A DNA stretch of 20,145 nucleotides from CAYUBI01 sp964443005 (GTDB lineage: Bacteria; Margulisbacteria; Riflemargulisbacteria; GWF2-35-9; CAYUBI01): NCBI GenBank assembly GCA_964443005.1, contig CAYUBI010000040.1, forward strand, positions 1 through 20,145, in the 5' to 3' direction. The number at the start of each line of letters is the position of its first letter. Position 1 is the stretch's first letter. A model generated the notes under the pieces. The model was not told where the DNA came from. It saw nothing but the letters and a program-made list of their open reading frames with translations, and did no database searches. This document shows, in pieces, positions 1 to 6,826 of this stretch. Made by a program: the position numbers and the translations under genes.

Positions 1-1094
1 CATGGGGCTCTGAATTGTGCCAAGGTTGCCGTATTGATTCGTCTGCTTTAGCTGGGCCGATTTATACCTTCCCAAACAGTCAACTGTTCCAGCAGATGAT
101 TAGTACAAATGGGACGTTTTTGTTCCAAGATGCAATTGACCGGCTTCCTGCTTATTCTACTGGCGTTAAACTAGAAATTCGTACGCAAAGCAAATCGCCA
201 CTTCGGCTAGCGTATGACACCAACAACTACGTTGATTTCAGCGTTGGTTCCACAGGTTCGCTAACCATTAATGCTACGGGCGGCGTTGTTATTAGTTCGA
301 ACGGCAATGTGGTAATTAAGAACGGTAACTTGGGCATTGGCACGACAACCCCTATAGCAACTCTACACGTAAGCAGCAATGTAGTAGGAACGCCTATCAT
401 GCAAATTGGTAATGCTACAGTACCAAATGCATTGGTTGTACATAAGACTGGCAACGTAGGCATCGGAACTGTCACGCCGGGGGCGAATCTCGATGTATCA
501 ACTTCGGCAGCTAATATGGTTGCATATATTCGAGCAAATGGTACCGGGGATATTAACGCCTCAGGTTTCAGCTTGAGGGATGCTGACAATACCAAGGAAT
601 GGCAATTGACCATACGTTCAGATTCTAATGATGATTTGTGGTTTGCTGGATATAATGGGTCATCATGGGGTTCATCAATGGCTATAACGCAAAGCGGCAA
701 CGTAGGTATAGGCACAACAACTCCAACAGCTAGGTTGCATGTTAACGGCAGCATTAAACAAAGCGATGGCGGGACTGGAACCACGCGTATTGACAGTATT
801 AGTGTTGGGCCTAATAGTACCTTGGAGTATGATATTCCTGTTTCAATGGACTATATGATCTCTATTGATTTGGCAATGTATGGAAATGCAGGCACAGGTA
901 ATTTAGTTGGTTCATATTTAGTTGGAGGATACCATGAATCCGTAGACAGCGTGGTAATTCGTGGCACCCCAGTTCAGAATGGGGGAAGTATCACGATCAT
1001 TACTTCAGTGAGTGGAAAAATTAGAGTTTCTCTTGTGAATTCATCGTTAAGCCAGGCTAAATCAGGCTTTATTAGATATACGGTTTGCGATTAA
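1..1094 (+). CDS. Fibre-like surface or phage-tail-type protein, 5' partial
   Basis: The reading frame is open to the left edge (first full codon at position 3), so the N-terminus is missing; the TTG at 15 is probably not the true start. The protein is rich in Gly, Thr, Ser, Asn and Val, as in beta-rich fibres. It carries three copies of a 16-residue unit, GN(L/V)GIGTxTPxAxLxV, at nucleotides 324-371, 450-497 and 696-743. This unit is known from tail-fibre and adhesin-like proteins that often end in a peptidase S74 chaperone. No S74 domain is visible here; the last 100 residues look like a beta-rich tip domain ending in YTVCD. The stretch looks richer in G+C than the genes after it, which would fit horizontal transfer or a fast-evolving surface gene. 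A binding or surface role is inferred; the exact function is unknown. Confidence 0.6.
   Translation, partial: WGSELCQGCRIDSSALAGPIYTFPNSQLFQQMISTNGTFLFQDAIDRLPAYSTGVKLEIRTQSKSPLRLAYDTNNYVDFSVGSTGSLTINATGGVVISSNGNVVIKNGNLGIGTTTPIATLHVSSNVVGTPIMQIGNATVPNALVVHKTGNVGIGTVTPGANLDVSTSAANMVAYIRANGTGDINASGFSLRDADNTKEWQLTIRSDSNDDLWFAGYNGSSWGSSMAITQSGNVGIGTTTPTARLHVNGSIKQSDGGTGTTRIDSISVGPNSTLEYDIPVSMDYMISIDLAMYGNAGTGNLVGSYLVGGYHESVDSVVIRGTPVQNGGSITIITSVSGKIRVSLVNSSLSQAKSGFIRYTVCD
324..743 (+). repeat. Three-copy GNxGIGTxTP coding repeat
   Basis: Three 48-base coding units, at 324-371, 450-497 and 696-743, encode GNLGIGTTTPIATLHV, GNVGIGTVTPGANLDV and GNVGIGTTTPTARLHV. Spacing is uneven (78 and 198 bases between units), so these are dispersed structural repeats rather than a tandem array. 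The DNA has diverged at third positions while the protein motif is kept, which points to selection on the protein. Confidence 0.75.
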
Positions 1095-1162
1095 TTTATG
1101 GTTTGCGAACTAAAAGGCTTGATTGAAAATACAGCTTAATTGAATCGTTGTAACCATAAATT
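1093..1162. repeat. 11-bp inverted repeat overlapping the fibre-gene stop
   Basis: AATTTATGGTT at 1093-1103 is matched by its exact reverse complement AACCATAAATT at 1152-1162, with 48 bases between. The left arm begins in the stop codon of the fibre-like gene. The 9-mer GGTTTGCGA also occurs twice, at 1082-1090 and 1100-1108. There is no T-run after the right arm, so this is not a classic terminator. The rest of the 1095-1295 gap holds only the gap promoter and ribosome site. Confidence 0.4.
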
Positions 1163-1207
1163 TGGAAGAACATAATCCAGTTAGCAATAGCTAATTTAAT
1201 AATTTGG

Positions 1208-1236
1208 TTTTCAAACTACGGGATCGATGGTATATT
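1208..1236 (+). promoter_or_regulatory. Candidate sigma-70 promoter for gap
   Basis: A -35-like TTTTCA (1208-1213) and a -10-like TATATT (1231-1236) are 17 bases apart. Transcription would start near 1243 and give a leader of about 50 bases, ending in the strong ribosome site AGGAGGA at 1284-1290, five bases before the gap ATG. The -35 match is only fair. Confidence 0.4.
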
Positions 1237-1295
1237 CCAGATTATAAAAAAAGAGCGGTCTACGCTTTGAATTATTGTAAATCAGGAGGAAAATT

Positions 1296-2294
1296 ATGGT
1301 AGTTAAAGTTGGAATTAATGGTTTTGGGCGAATTGGTCGAATTGTATTTCGTGCAGCACAAGCCAATAAAAACATAGAAATTGTTGGCATTAATGATTTA
1401 ACAGATGCTAAAACTTTGGCACATCTTTTGAAATATGATTCAGTTCATGGCCGGTTCAAGGGTACTGTTGAGTCTGCGGATAATGCGATTATTGTGAATG
1501 GTAAGAAAATTATGATTATGGCTGAACGAGATGCTTCAAAATTAAAATGGAAAGAGCTAGGCGTTGAAGTTGTTATTGAATCTACTGGATATTATCGTGA
1601 TAAAGCAGGTGCACAATTGCATATTGATGCTGGTGCAAAAAAAGTGATTATTACGTCTCCAGCAAAAGATGAGGATATTACGATTGTGATGGGCGTAAAC
1701 GAAAAAATGTATGATAAAGCCAAACATCATATTATTTCTAATGCATCGTGTACCACCAATTGTCTTGCACCTGTTGCAAAGGTGATCCATGAAAATTGGG
1801 GAATTAAAAGCGGACTCATGACAACGATTCATTCGTATACAAATGACCAACGTATTTTGGATTTACCTCATGAAGACCTTCGTCGTGCTCGTGCAGCTGC
1901 AGTTTCTATGATTCCAACAACAACCGGTGCAGCAAAAGCTGTTGCTTTGGTATTGCCAGAACTCAAAGGAAAACTTAATGGATTTGCGGTACGTGTGCCT
2001 ACTACGGATGTATCCATGGTTGATTTTGTTTGTGAACTTGAAAAGTCAGCTACAGTAGCTGATGTGAATGCTGCACTGAAAGCAGCAGCAGAAGGGCCCA
2101 TGAAAGGCATTTTGGATTATACTGAAGAGCAGCTTGTTTCTGTTGATTTTCTGGGTACGCAAGTATCTTCAACAGTTGATGCAAAATGTACAATGATGGT
2201 AGGTTCAACAATGTTAAAAGTAGTTGCTTGGTATGATAATGAAATGGGTTATTCTACTCGTGTAGTTGATTTGGTTGAATACATCGCCAAATAG
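1296..2294 (+). CDS. gap: Glyceraldehyde-3-phosphate dehydrogenase
   Basis: Cytosolic glycolytic enzyme that oxidises glyceraldehyde 3-phosphate with NAD and phosphate to 1,3-bisphosphoglycerate. The 332 residues are full length for the family. The N-terminal dinucleotide fold starts with INGFGRIGR (7-15), and the INDLTD segment (32-37) carries the acidic residue typical of NAD-preferring enzymes. The active site is ASCTTNCLAP (150-159) with catalytic Cys152, and the base is His179 in TIHSYTNDQR. The C-terminus keeps the WYDNEMGYSTR signature. The ATG is supported by AGGAGGA five bases upstream. pgk, which uses the product, follows 81 bases later, with a hairpin terminator between them. Confidence 0.97.
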   Translation: MVVKVGINGFGRIGRIVFRAAQANKNIEIVGINDLTDAKTLAHLLKYDSVHGRFKGTVESADNAIIVNGKKIMIMAERDASKLKWKELGVEVVIESTGYYRDKAGAQLHIDAGAKKVIITSPAKDEDITIVMGVNEKMYDKAKHHIISNASCTTNCLAPVAKVIHENWGIKSGLMTTIHSYTNDQRILDLPHEDLRRARAAAVSMIPTTTGAAKAVALVLPELKGKLNGFAVRVPTTDVSMVDFVCELEKSATVADVNAALKAAAEGPMKGILDYTEEQLVSVDFLGTQVSSTVDAKCTMMVGSTMLKVVAWYDNEMGYSTRVVDLVEYIAK

Positions 2295-2325
2295 GAGTTC
2301 GTGAGTTAGTTGTTATAAAAACATA

Positions 2326-2358
2326 AAAGTTCCCCGCTTCAGCGGGGAACTTTATTTT
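2326..2358 (+). terminator. Intrinsic terminator between gap and pgk
   Basis: A perfect 12-bp stem (2326-2337 and 2342-2353) closes a TTCA tetraloop; the core is TTCCCCGC/GCGGGGAA, followed by ATTTTA. The hairpin ends only 22 bases before the pgk ATG. It should reduce or end gap transcripts and set the gap:pgk ratio. No separate pgk promoter is obvious, so read-through is likely. Confidence 0.8.
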
Positions 2359-2375
2359 AGGAGAGGGAGCCGGAA

Positions 2376-3566
2376 ATGACCAAAAAAACAGTCCGAGATA
2401 TAGCAGATAGCGAATTAAATGGAAAGCGTGTATTAGTTCGTGTTGATTTCAATGTTCCGATGGATAAAGGCGTTGTTACAGATACTTCTCGAATTAAAGG
2501 TGCTATACCAACGATTTTATATTTGGTTTCTCATCATGCTAAGATTATTCTTGTTTCTCATTTAGGTCGTCCCAAAGCAGATAATAAAGATAGTTTGCGT
2601 ATGGAACCTGTTGGGAAAAAATTGTCGGAAATGATCAATTTACCAGTTACGTGTTTGGCTGACTGTATTGGTGATTCGATTGAAGCTACAATTTCCAACA
2701 TGAACCCTGGAGATATTGTATTATTGGAAAATGTTCGTTTTTATAAAGAAGAAGAAGCTAATGATCTTGGATTTGCAAAAAGTTTAGCCAGATTAGCAGA
2801 TATTTATGTTAATGATGCGTTTGGAACAGCTCATCGGGCACATGCTTCCACTGAAGGTGTTGCGCATTTACTACCAGCCTATGCTGGTTTTTTGATTGAA
2901 AAAGAACTGAAATTTTTGGGTCATGCTGTTGAAAATCCAAAGCGGCCTTTTGTTGCGATTATTGGCGGAGCAAAAGTATCGTCCAAGATTTCCGTTTTAA
3001 AAAATTTGCTAAGTAAAGTGGATCAGCTTTTAATTGGAGGTGGCATGAGCTACACTTTTTTTAAAGCATTGGGCCATGAAGTAGGTAAATCTATTTTAGA
3101 GCCAGATTATATTCAAACAGCTAAAGATATTATGGCAATGGCTAAAGAGAAAAAAGTTGAACTCTGTTTGCCTAAAGATATATTAGTGGCTGATTCCTTT
3201 GAGGAAACTGCACATACTAAATATGTTAAAAACAATGAAATGCCTGTTGATATGGAAGGTGTTGATATTGGTCCTGAAACGATTAAGCAGTATAGTGAAA
3301 TTATTAGTAAAGCAGGAACAGTTATGTGGAATGGGCCAATGGGCGTGTTTGAGATCAATATATTTGCTAAAGGAACTAATGCTATTGCTAAAGCTCTTGC
3401 TGCATCAGATGCGATTACTGTCATTGGTGGCGGTGATAGTGCTGCAGCTATTGCAAAAGCTGGATTAACGGATAAAATGACACATGTTTCTACAGGTGGA
3501 GGGGCTTCGCTAGAGTTTCTCGAGGGTATTGAGTTGCCTGGTATTGCTATTTTGCAAAATAAATAG
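2376..3566 (+). CDS. pgk: Phosphoglycerate kinase
   Basis: Transfers phosphate from 1,3-bisphosphoglycerate to ADP, the first ATP-forming step of glycolysis, in the cytosol. The 396 residues match the usual length. Visible signatures are VRVDFNVP (21-28), SHLGRPK (61-67), ENVRFYKEEE (118-127), NDAFGTAHRAHAST (146-159), IGGAKVSSKI, IGGGMSYTF, MWNGPMGVFE, IGGGDS (350-355) and STGGGASLEFLEG near the end, so both substrate lobes are intact. The ATG follows a purine-rich site (GAGAGGGAGC). It is paired with gap upstream. lspA begins about 20 bases after its stop, so pgk probably heads the pgk-lspA-rluD-like operon. Confidence 0.97.
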   Translation: MTKKTVRDIADSELNGKRVLVRVDFNVPMDKGVVTDTSRIKGAIPTILYLVSHHAKIILVSHLGRPKADNKDSLRMEPVGKKLSEMINLPVTCLADCIGDSIEATISNMNPGDIVLLENVRFYKEEEANDLGFAKSLARLADIYVNDAFGTAHRAHASTEGVAHLLPAYAGFLIEKELKFLGHAVENPKRPFVAIIGGAKVSSKISVLKNLLSKVDQLLIGGGMSYTFFKALGHEVGKSILEPDYIQTAKDIMAMAKEKKVELCLPKDILVADSFEETAHTKYVKNNEMPVDMEGVDIGPETIKQYSEIISKAGTVMWNGPMGVFEINIFAKGTNAIAKALAASDAITVIGGGDSAAAIAKAGLTDKMTHVSTGGGASLEFLEGIELPGIAILQNK

Positions 3567-3585
3567 ATTGCTGCTTGGAGTTTTG

Positions 3586-4035
3586 TTGCGAAACACAGTT
3601 TGGCTTATTCTTGTTTGGGTGGGGCTAGATCAACTTAGCAAAACTGTGTTTCGATTATGGGTGCCAGTAGGGCATAGCTTAAAGCTGCTTTCTTTTTTTT
3701 CGTTGACGCATGTACAAAATTCTGGCGCAGCTTTTGGTATATTGTCGGAATATACGTATATTCTTGTATTAATTAGTGTAGTTGCAGTTATAGGCTTACT
3801 GCTGATGCGTCGTCATTTTTTTATTCAAACTGCATGGGTGCGTTGGGCTTTTATTTTTTTGGTTAGCGGAATTATCGGAAATCTTTTAGATCGTTTAATT
3901 TTTGGCGTAGTAACTGATTTTATAGAATTACCTCATTGGCCCGTGTTTAATTTTGCGGATATACTCATTGATGTTGGCGTAGTCTGCCTTTTGGTAGATT
4001 CAATTCGATTATCCAAACAACGGGAGCAATTATGA
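3586..4035 (+). CDS. lspA: Lipoprotein signal peptidase (signal peptidase II)
   Basis: Inner-membrane aspartyl protease that removes signal peptides from diacylglyceryl-modified prolipoproteins. I chose the TTG at 3586: it sits five bases after GGAG (3577-3580), outside pgk, and gives 149 residues. A longer frame from the TTG at 3529 would overlap pgk and add an atypical N-terminus. Family features: GLDQLSK near the start, VQNSGAAFG, GNLLDR, then the catalytic pair Asp111 (VTDF) and Asp125 (FNFAD). About four hydrophobic helices are visible, as expected. The stop overlaps the next start in an ATGA, so translation is probably coupled. Its presence implies lipoproteins and fits a diderm envelope. 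Confidence 0.93.
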   Translation: MRNTVWLILVWVGLDQLSKTVFRLWVPVGHSLKLLSFFSLTHVQNSGAAFGILSEYTYILVLISVVAVIGLLLMRRHFFIQTAWVRWAFIFLVSGIIGNLLDRLIFGVVTDFIELPHWPVFNFADILIDVGVVCLLVDSIRLSKQREQL

Positions 4036-4970
4036 TTTCAACGGATATAGCAAAAGAATGGGAAGTTGATGATGTGAGTGATAATCAGCGATTAGATACT
4101 GCTTTAGGCCTTTATACTGAGCGGTCTCGCAGTGTAATTCAAAAATGGATTAAAGAGGGTTTGGTTCAGGTGAATGGAAAAATTGCGAAATCTAGCCAAC
4201 TCGTTCATGAAAATGATCATGTATTTTATCATGAAAAAGATGATTCGCCGTCTCCGTTACAGCCTGAGGATATTCCCATTACTATAATATACGAAGATGA
4301 TGATATTCTTTTGGTTGATAAACCTGCAGGTTTGGTTGTTCATCCAGGTGCTGGAAATCTTACGGGAACGCTTGTAAATGCGTTGTTGTTTCAGCAAAAG
4401 GCATTATCAACATTTCAAGAAGCACTTCGGCCTGGGATTGTGCATCGATTAGATAAGGATACAACGGGTATTATGGTAATAGCAAAAAATAATCAAGCGC
4501 ATGAGCGGCTTGCTAAGCAAATTCAGGATAGAAAAGTAACGAAAAAATACTATGCTTTGGTTGAAGGCTATGTGCCTGAAGATGAAGGAACCTTGGATTA
4601 TCCAATTGGTCATGATGCTGTGCATTGGAAAAAACGCGCAGTTGTTGCTTTAGAAAAAGGCAAAGAGTGTATTACGCATTATCGTGTGATTTTTAGGGCT
4701 AATAACAAAACTTTGGTAGAAGTGACCCCACATACTGGGCGAACGCATCAAATTCGTGTACATTTTGATCATATTGGACATGCTGTTGTTGGAGATCCTT
4801 TATATGGCAAAGCTGATGGAAACCGCCAGCTGCTACATGCTCATTCGTTGGAGTTTAATCATCCAACTTCTGGGAAACGTGTGATGTTTAAGACAGAGTT
4901 GCCAAAATGGGCTAAAGCTTATATTCAGTTAGCGGAGGCGGCTCTAGCCAAAAACGAGACTGCATTATGA
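4032..4970 (+). CDS. rluD: RluA/RluD-family 23S rRNA pseudouridine synthase
   Basis: Converts specific uridines in large-subunit rRNA to pseudouridine. An S4 RNA-binding domain occupies about residues 18-65 (RLDTALG through VQVNGK). The catalytic domain follows, with IIYEDDDILLVDKPAG (86-101), VVHPGAG, and the catalytic motif HRLDKDTTG with Asp141. HTGRTHQIRVH lies in the second half and the length (312) is usual. The S4-plus-synthase layout and motifs fit RluD best, but RluC or another RluA paralogue cannot be excluded by eye. The gene overlaps lspA and the next gene by four bases each (ATGA). The lspA-rluD pairing is common in bacterial genomes. Confidence 0.88.
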   Translation: MISTDIAKEWEVDDVSDNQRLDTALGLYTERSRSVIQKWIKEGLVQVNGKIAKSSQLVHENDHVFYHEKDDSPSPLQPEDIPITIIYEDDDILLVDKPAGLVVHPGAGNLTGTLVNALLFQQKALSTFQEALRPGIVHRLDKDTTGIMVIAKNNQAHERLAKQIQDRKVTKKYYALVEGYVPEDEGTLDYPIGHDAVHWKKRAVVALEKGKECITHYRVIFRANNKTLVEVTPHTGRTHQIRVHFDHIGHAVVGDPLYGKADGNRQLLHAHSLEFNHPTSGKRVMFKTELPKWAKAYIQLAEAALAKNETAL

Positions 4971-5752
4971 CTGGAATTTCTTTGCGGCCATTTTTTTTGA
5001 CATTAATGCTTGTTTTTATTTCGAATTTGGTATGGGCTGCTAATGTTATTCGTCAAGAAAGTGTGTGGGGATTAGCTGGAGCTAATGCTTTTACTGCATG
5101 TATTTCAGGTGAAGAAGCTATTTTTTATAATCCTGCAGCTTTGTATAATAATCACACGAGTTATTCTGAACAGAAAATCGATCAGAGTGACGGTGATTAT
5201 CCTTCTTATTTTAATCGAATCGTAACTTTTAAAAATATAGCAGTTGCTCAAACTCAATATATGGTGTCAGGTAATCGTTTAAAACAAACAATGGTAGCTA
5301 TTGGTAATCGAACGCAAAATTTTTTATGGGGAGTTACCTATAAAACGATTGAGCAAGGTTCTGCACGAGGCTGGGCAATTGATACTGGAATATTAGTGCC
5401 ATTGAGTCAGGATACGTTGCTTGGAATTTCTGGGTTAAATCTGTTTCAGGAACAAACAATCTCTATTAATGGAACTGTGTCTGTTGGCGTGTCGAAAATA
5501 TTATATAATCGTGCGCTGATTGTGTTTGGAAACTTGACGTATAGCCCATTTCAGCAATCATGGGCTCCTTCAATGGCTGCAGCTATTACCACAGATACAG
5601 CGCTGCATTTTCGATTTGGTGTGACGCCAGAACAGTATACAGGCGGCGTTGCATTTCAATTGTCATGGATAACTATTTATAACAGTATGGAAGTTCCGTT
5701 TAATTCAACTAAAAATACTCGATATGCTTTTGGTTTTATTCTGGGTCGATAA
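4967..5752 (+). CDS. PorV/FadL-like outer-membrane beta-barrel, putative
   Basis: A 261-residue exported protein. Residues 1-24 form a signal peptide (positive Arg7, hydrophobic core, VWA before the likely cut). The mature N-terminus reads GLAGANAFTACISGEEAIFYNPAAL, close to the start of PorV/UPF0164-type barrels, where a residue run ending in YNPAAL follows a Gly/Ala-rich segment. Alternating hydrophobic strands run to the end, which finishes YAFGFILGR, a plausible final strand. No enzymatic motif is seen. The start overlaps the rluD-like gene in an ATGA, so the protein is made from the pgk-lspA-rluD message. An outer-membrane location is inferred; transport or secretion-partner roles are guesses. 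The convergent permease gene ends only seven bases downstream, with no terminator visible. Confidence 0.6.
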   Translation: MTGISLRPFFLTLMLVFISNLVWAANVIRQESVWGLAGANAFTACISGEEAIFYNPAALYNNHTSYSEQKIDQSDGDYPSYFNRIVTFKNIAVAQTQYMVSGNRLKQTMVAIGNRTQNFLWGVTYKTIEQGSARGWAIDTGILVPLSQDTLLGISGLNLFQEQTISINGTVSVGVSKILYNRALIVFGNLTYSPFQQSWAPSMAAAITTDTALHFRFGVTPEQYTGGVAFQLSWITIYNSMEVPFNSTKNTRYAFGFILGR

Positions 5753-5759
5753 ACTAATA

Positions 5760-6770
5760 TTATTTTGTTTGTTCTATGAAATCTGGATGATGTTCAAGTT
5801 CATATAAAATAGAAAGCAAGGCTGGAACTGCTAAAATCAGACCTGCAATACCAAAAAGCGCTTCGCCAACAATTAAGGTAATGAGTGTTAAAAACATGGG
5901 GAATTTAATAATAGAGCCAATAATTTTACTATTTAAAAAATATTCTAGCTTATGAATGATAACTAAATAGACTAAACAAAAAACTGCCATTAGTGCACCA
6001 TGATTAAGCAGTGCAGTGATGACAATAATGGTATTGGAAGCTAAATTTCCAAAAACTGGAATAAGCCCAAAAACAAATACTGTAGCAATTAACGCAACTT
6101 TATAGGGCAAATGTAGGAAAAAAATTACGCTAGTTGTAATGAGCGTGTTAATTAAGGAAATAATCACTTGTCCAAGCATGACTTGTTTGAAAAAATGATA
6201 AAATCGACAAATTCGTTTTTGTATAAATAAATAATAGTAACTTAATAAACTATCTTGTTTCCGCAGAAAAACGTGTTCAATGCGTTGCTGTTCATGAATA
6301 AATAGAAAACTTAATACTAAAGCAAAAATGTAATAAACAATACCTTTTGTTATATTATTGAAAATTTGAAGAAAATTGGAAACTGTATAGCTTGAAGAGC
6401 CTAATATTTTGTCGCGAATATACGAAAGATCAAGATTTAAATTAAAGCGTTGATTTAATACAGTTAATTGTTCATTGCCTTTGGAAAAAATTTGTCGAGA
6501 ATATTGGACGCCTTCGCTAACAATATGCGGTGTTACGTGAATTAAAAATAACGATAATCCAGTAAAAACTAATGTGTATAAGATTAATAACAGAAGCTGG
6601 GATGGAAAAAATCGAAGAAAGCGGTTTCGGAATCTCATTACCAAATCCGTTAATAAATAAAGTAAAAGAAAAATCATTGAAAAGCCCAGAAGATGTGTTT
6701 GTACAATCAGCAGAAAAAGAAAAAATAATATTAAATAGCCGAATAACGGGCGTTTATATTTCTGGCTCAT
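5760..6770 (-). CDS. AI-2E transporter (PerM/TqsA) family permease
   Basis: A polytopic inner-membrane protein of 336 residues, typical for the family. Hydrophobic segments lie at about 11-31, 30-46, 57-79, 142-160, 198-219, 224-240, 243-258, 258-274 and 290-325. A long polar stretch (80-140) separates the N-terminal helices from the rest, as usual in this family. LPYKVALIATVFVFGLIPVFGN (221-242) and the FGIAGLILAVPALLS segment (306-320) are family-like. Known members move autoinducer-2 or other small solutes, or act in Na+/H+ exchange; the substrate here cannot be told. There is no Shine-Dalgarno before the ATG; instead a -10 box ends six bases upstream, suggesting a leaderless mRNA. Confidence 0.82.
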   Translation of the reverse strand: MSQKYKRPLFGYLILFFLFLLIVQTHLLGFSMIFLLLYLLTDLVMRFRNRFLRFFPSQLLLLILYTLVFTGLSLFLIHVTPHIVSEGVQYSRQIFSKGNEQLTVLNQRFNLNLDLSYIRDKILGSSSYTVSNFLQIFNNITKGIVYYIFALVLSFLFIHEQQRIEHVFLRKQDSLLSYYYLFIQKRICRFYHFFKQVMLGQVIISLINTLITTSVIFFLHLPYKVALIATVFVFGLIPVFGNLASNTIIVITALLNHGALMAVFCLVYLVIIHKLEYFLNSKIIGSIIKFPMFLTLITLIVGEALFGIAGLILAVPALLSILYELEHHPDFIEQTK

Positions 6771-6776
6771 ACGGAT

Positions 6777-6805
6777 ATTATAATGTGGATATAGTTTTGC
6801 GCCAA
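6777..6805 (-). promoter_or_regulatory. Promoter predicting a leaderless mRNA for the permease
   Basis: On the - strand TTGGCG (6805-6800), 17 bases, then a perfect TATAAT (6782-6777). Only six bases (ATCCGT) separate the -10 box from the ATG at 6770, so a start site at the usual distance falls on the A of the start codon. No purine-rich ribosome site exists in those bases. Confidence 0.65.
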
Positions 6806-6826
6806 TAGCAGTTGCATAATTGATTC

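Noticed and set aside
227..784. Long antisense open frame opposite the fibre-like gene
   Set aside because: It mirrors the GIGTT/TP repeats (VVVPIPTLP-type runs) and has no ribosome site; a composition shadow.
744..1094. Peptidase S74 (endosialidase chaperone) domain in the fibre-like protein
   Set aside because: The catalytic Ser/Lys pattern and usual RLKxNI-type start are not seen.
3529..3585. Longer lspA start inside pgk
   Set aside because: It would overlap pgk and add an unusual N-terminus; TTG at 3586 has a well-placed GGAG.
6572..6808. 78-residue + strand frame within the permease gene
   Set aside because: It lies antisense to a well-supported permease and across its promoter, with no family match.
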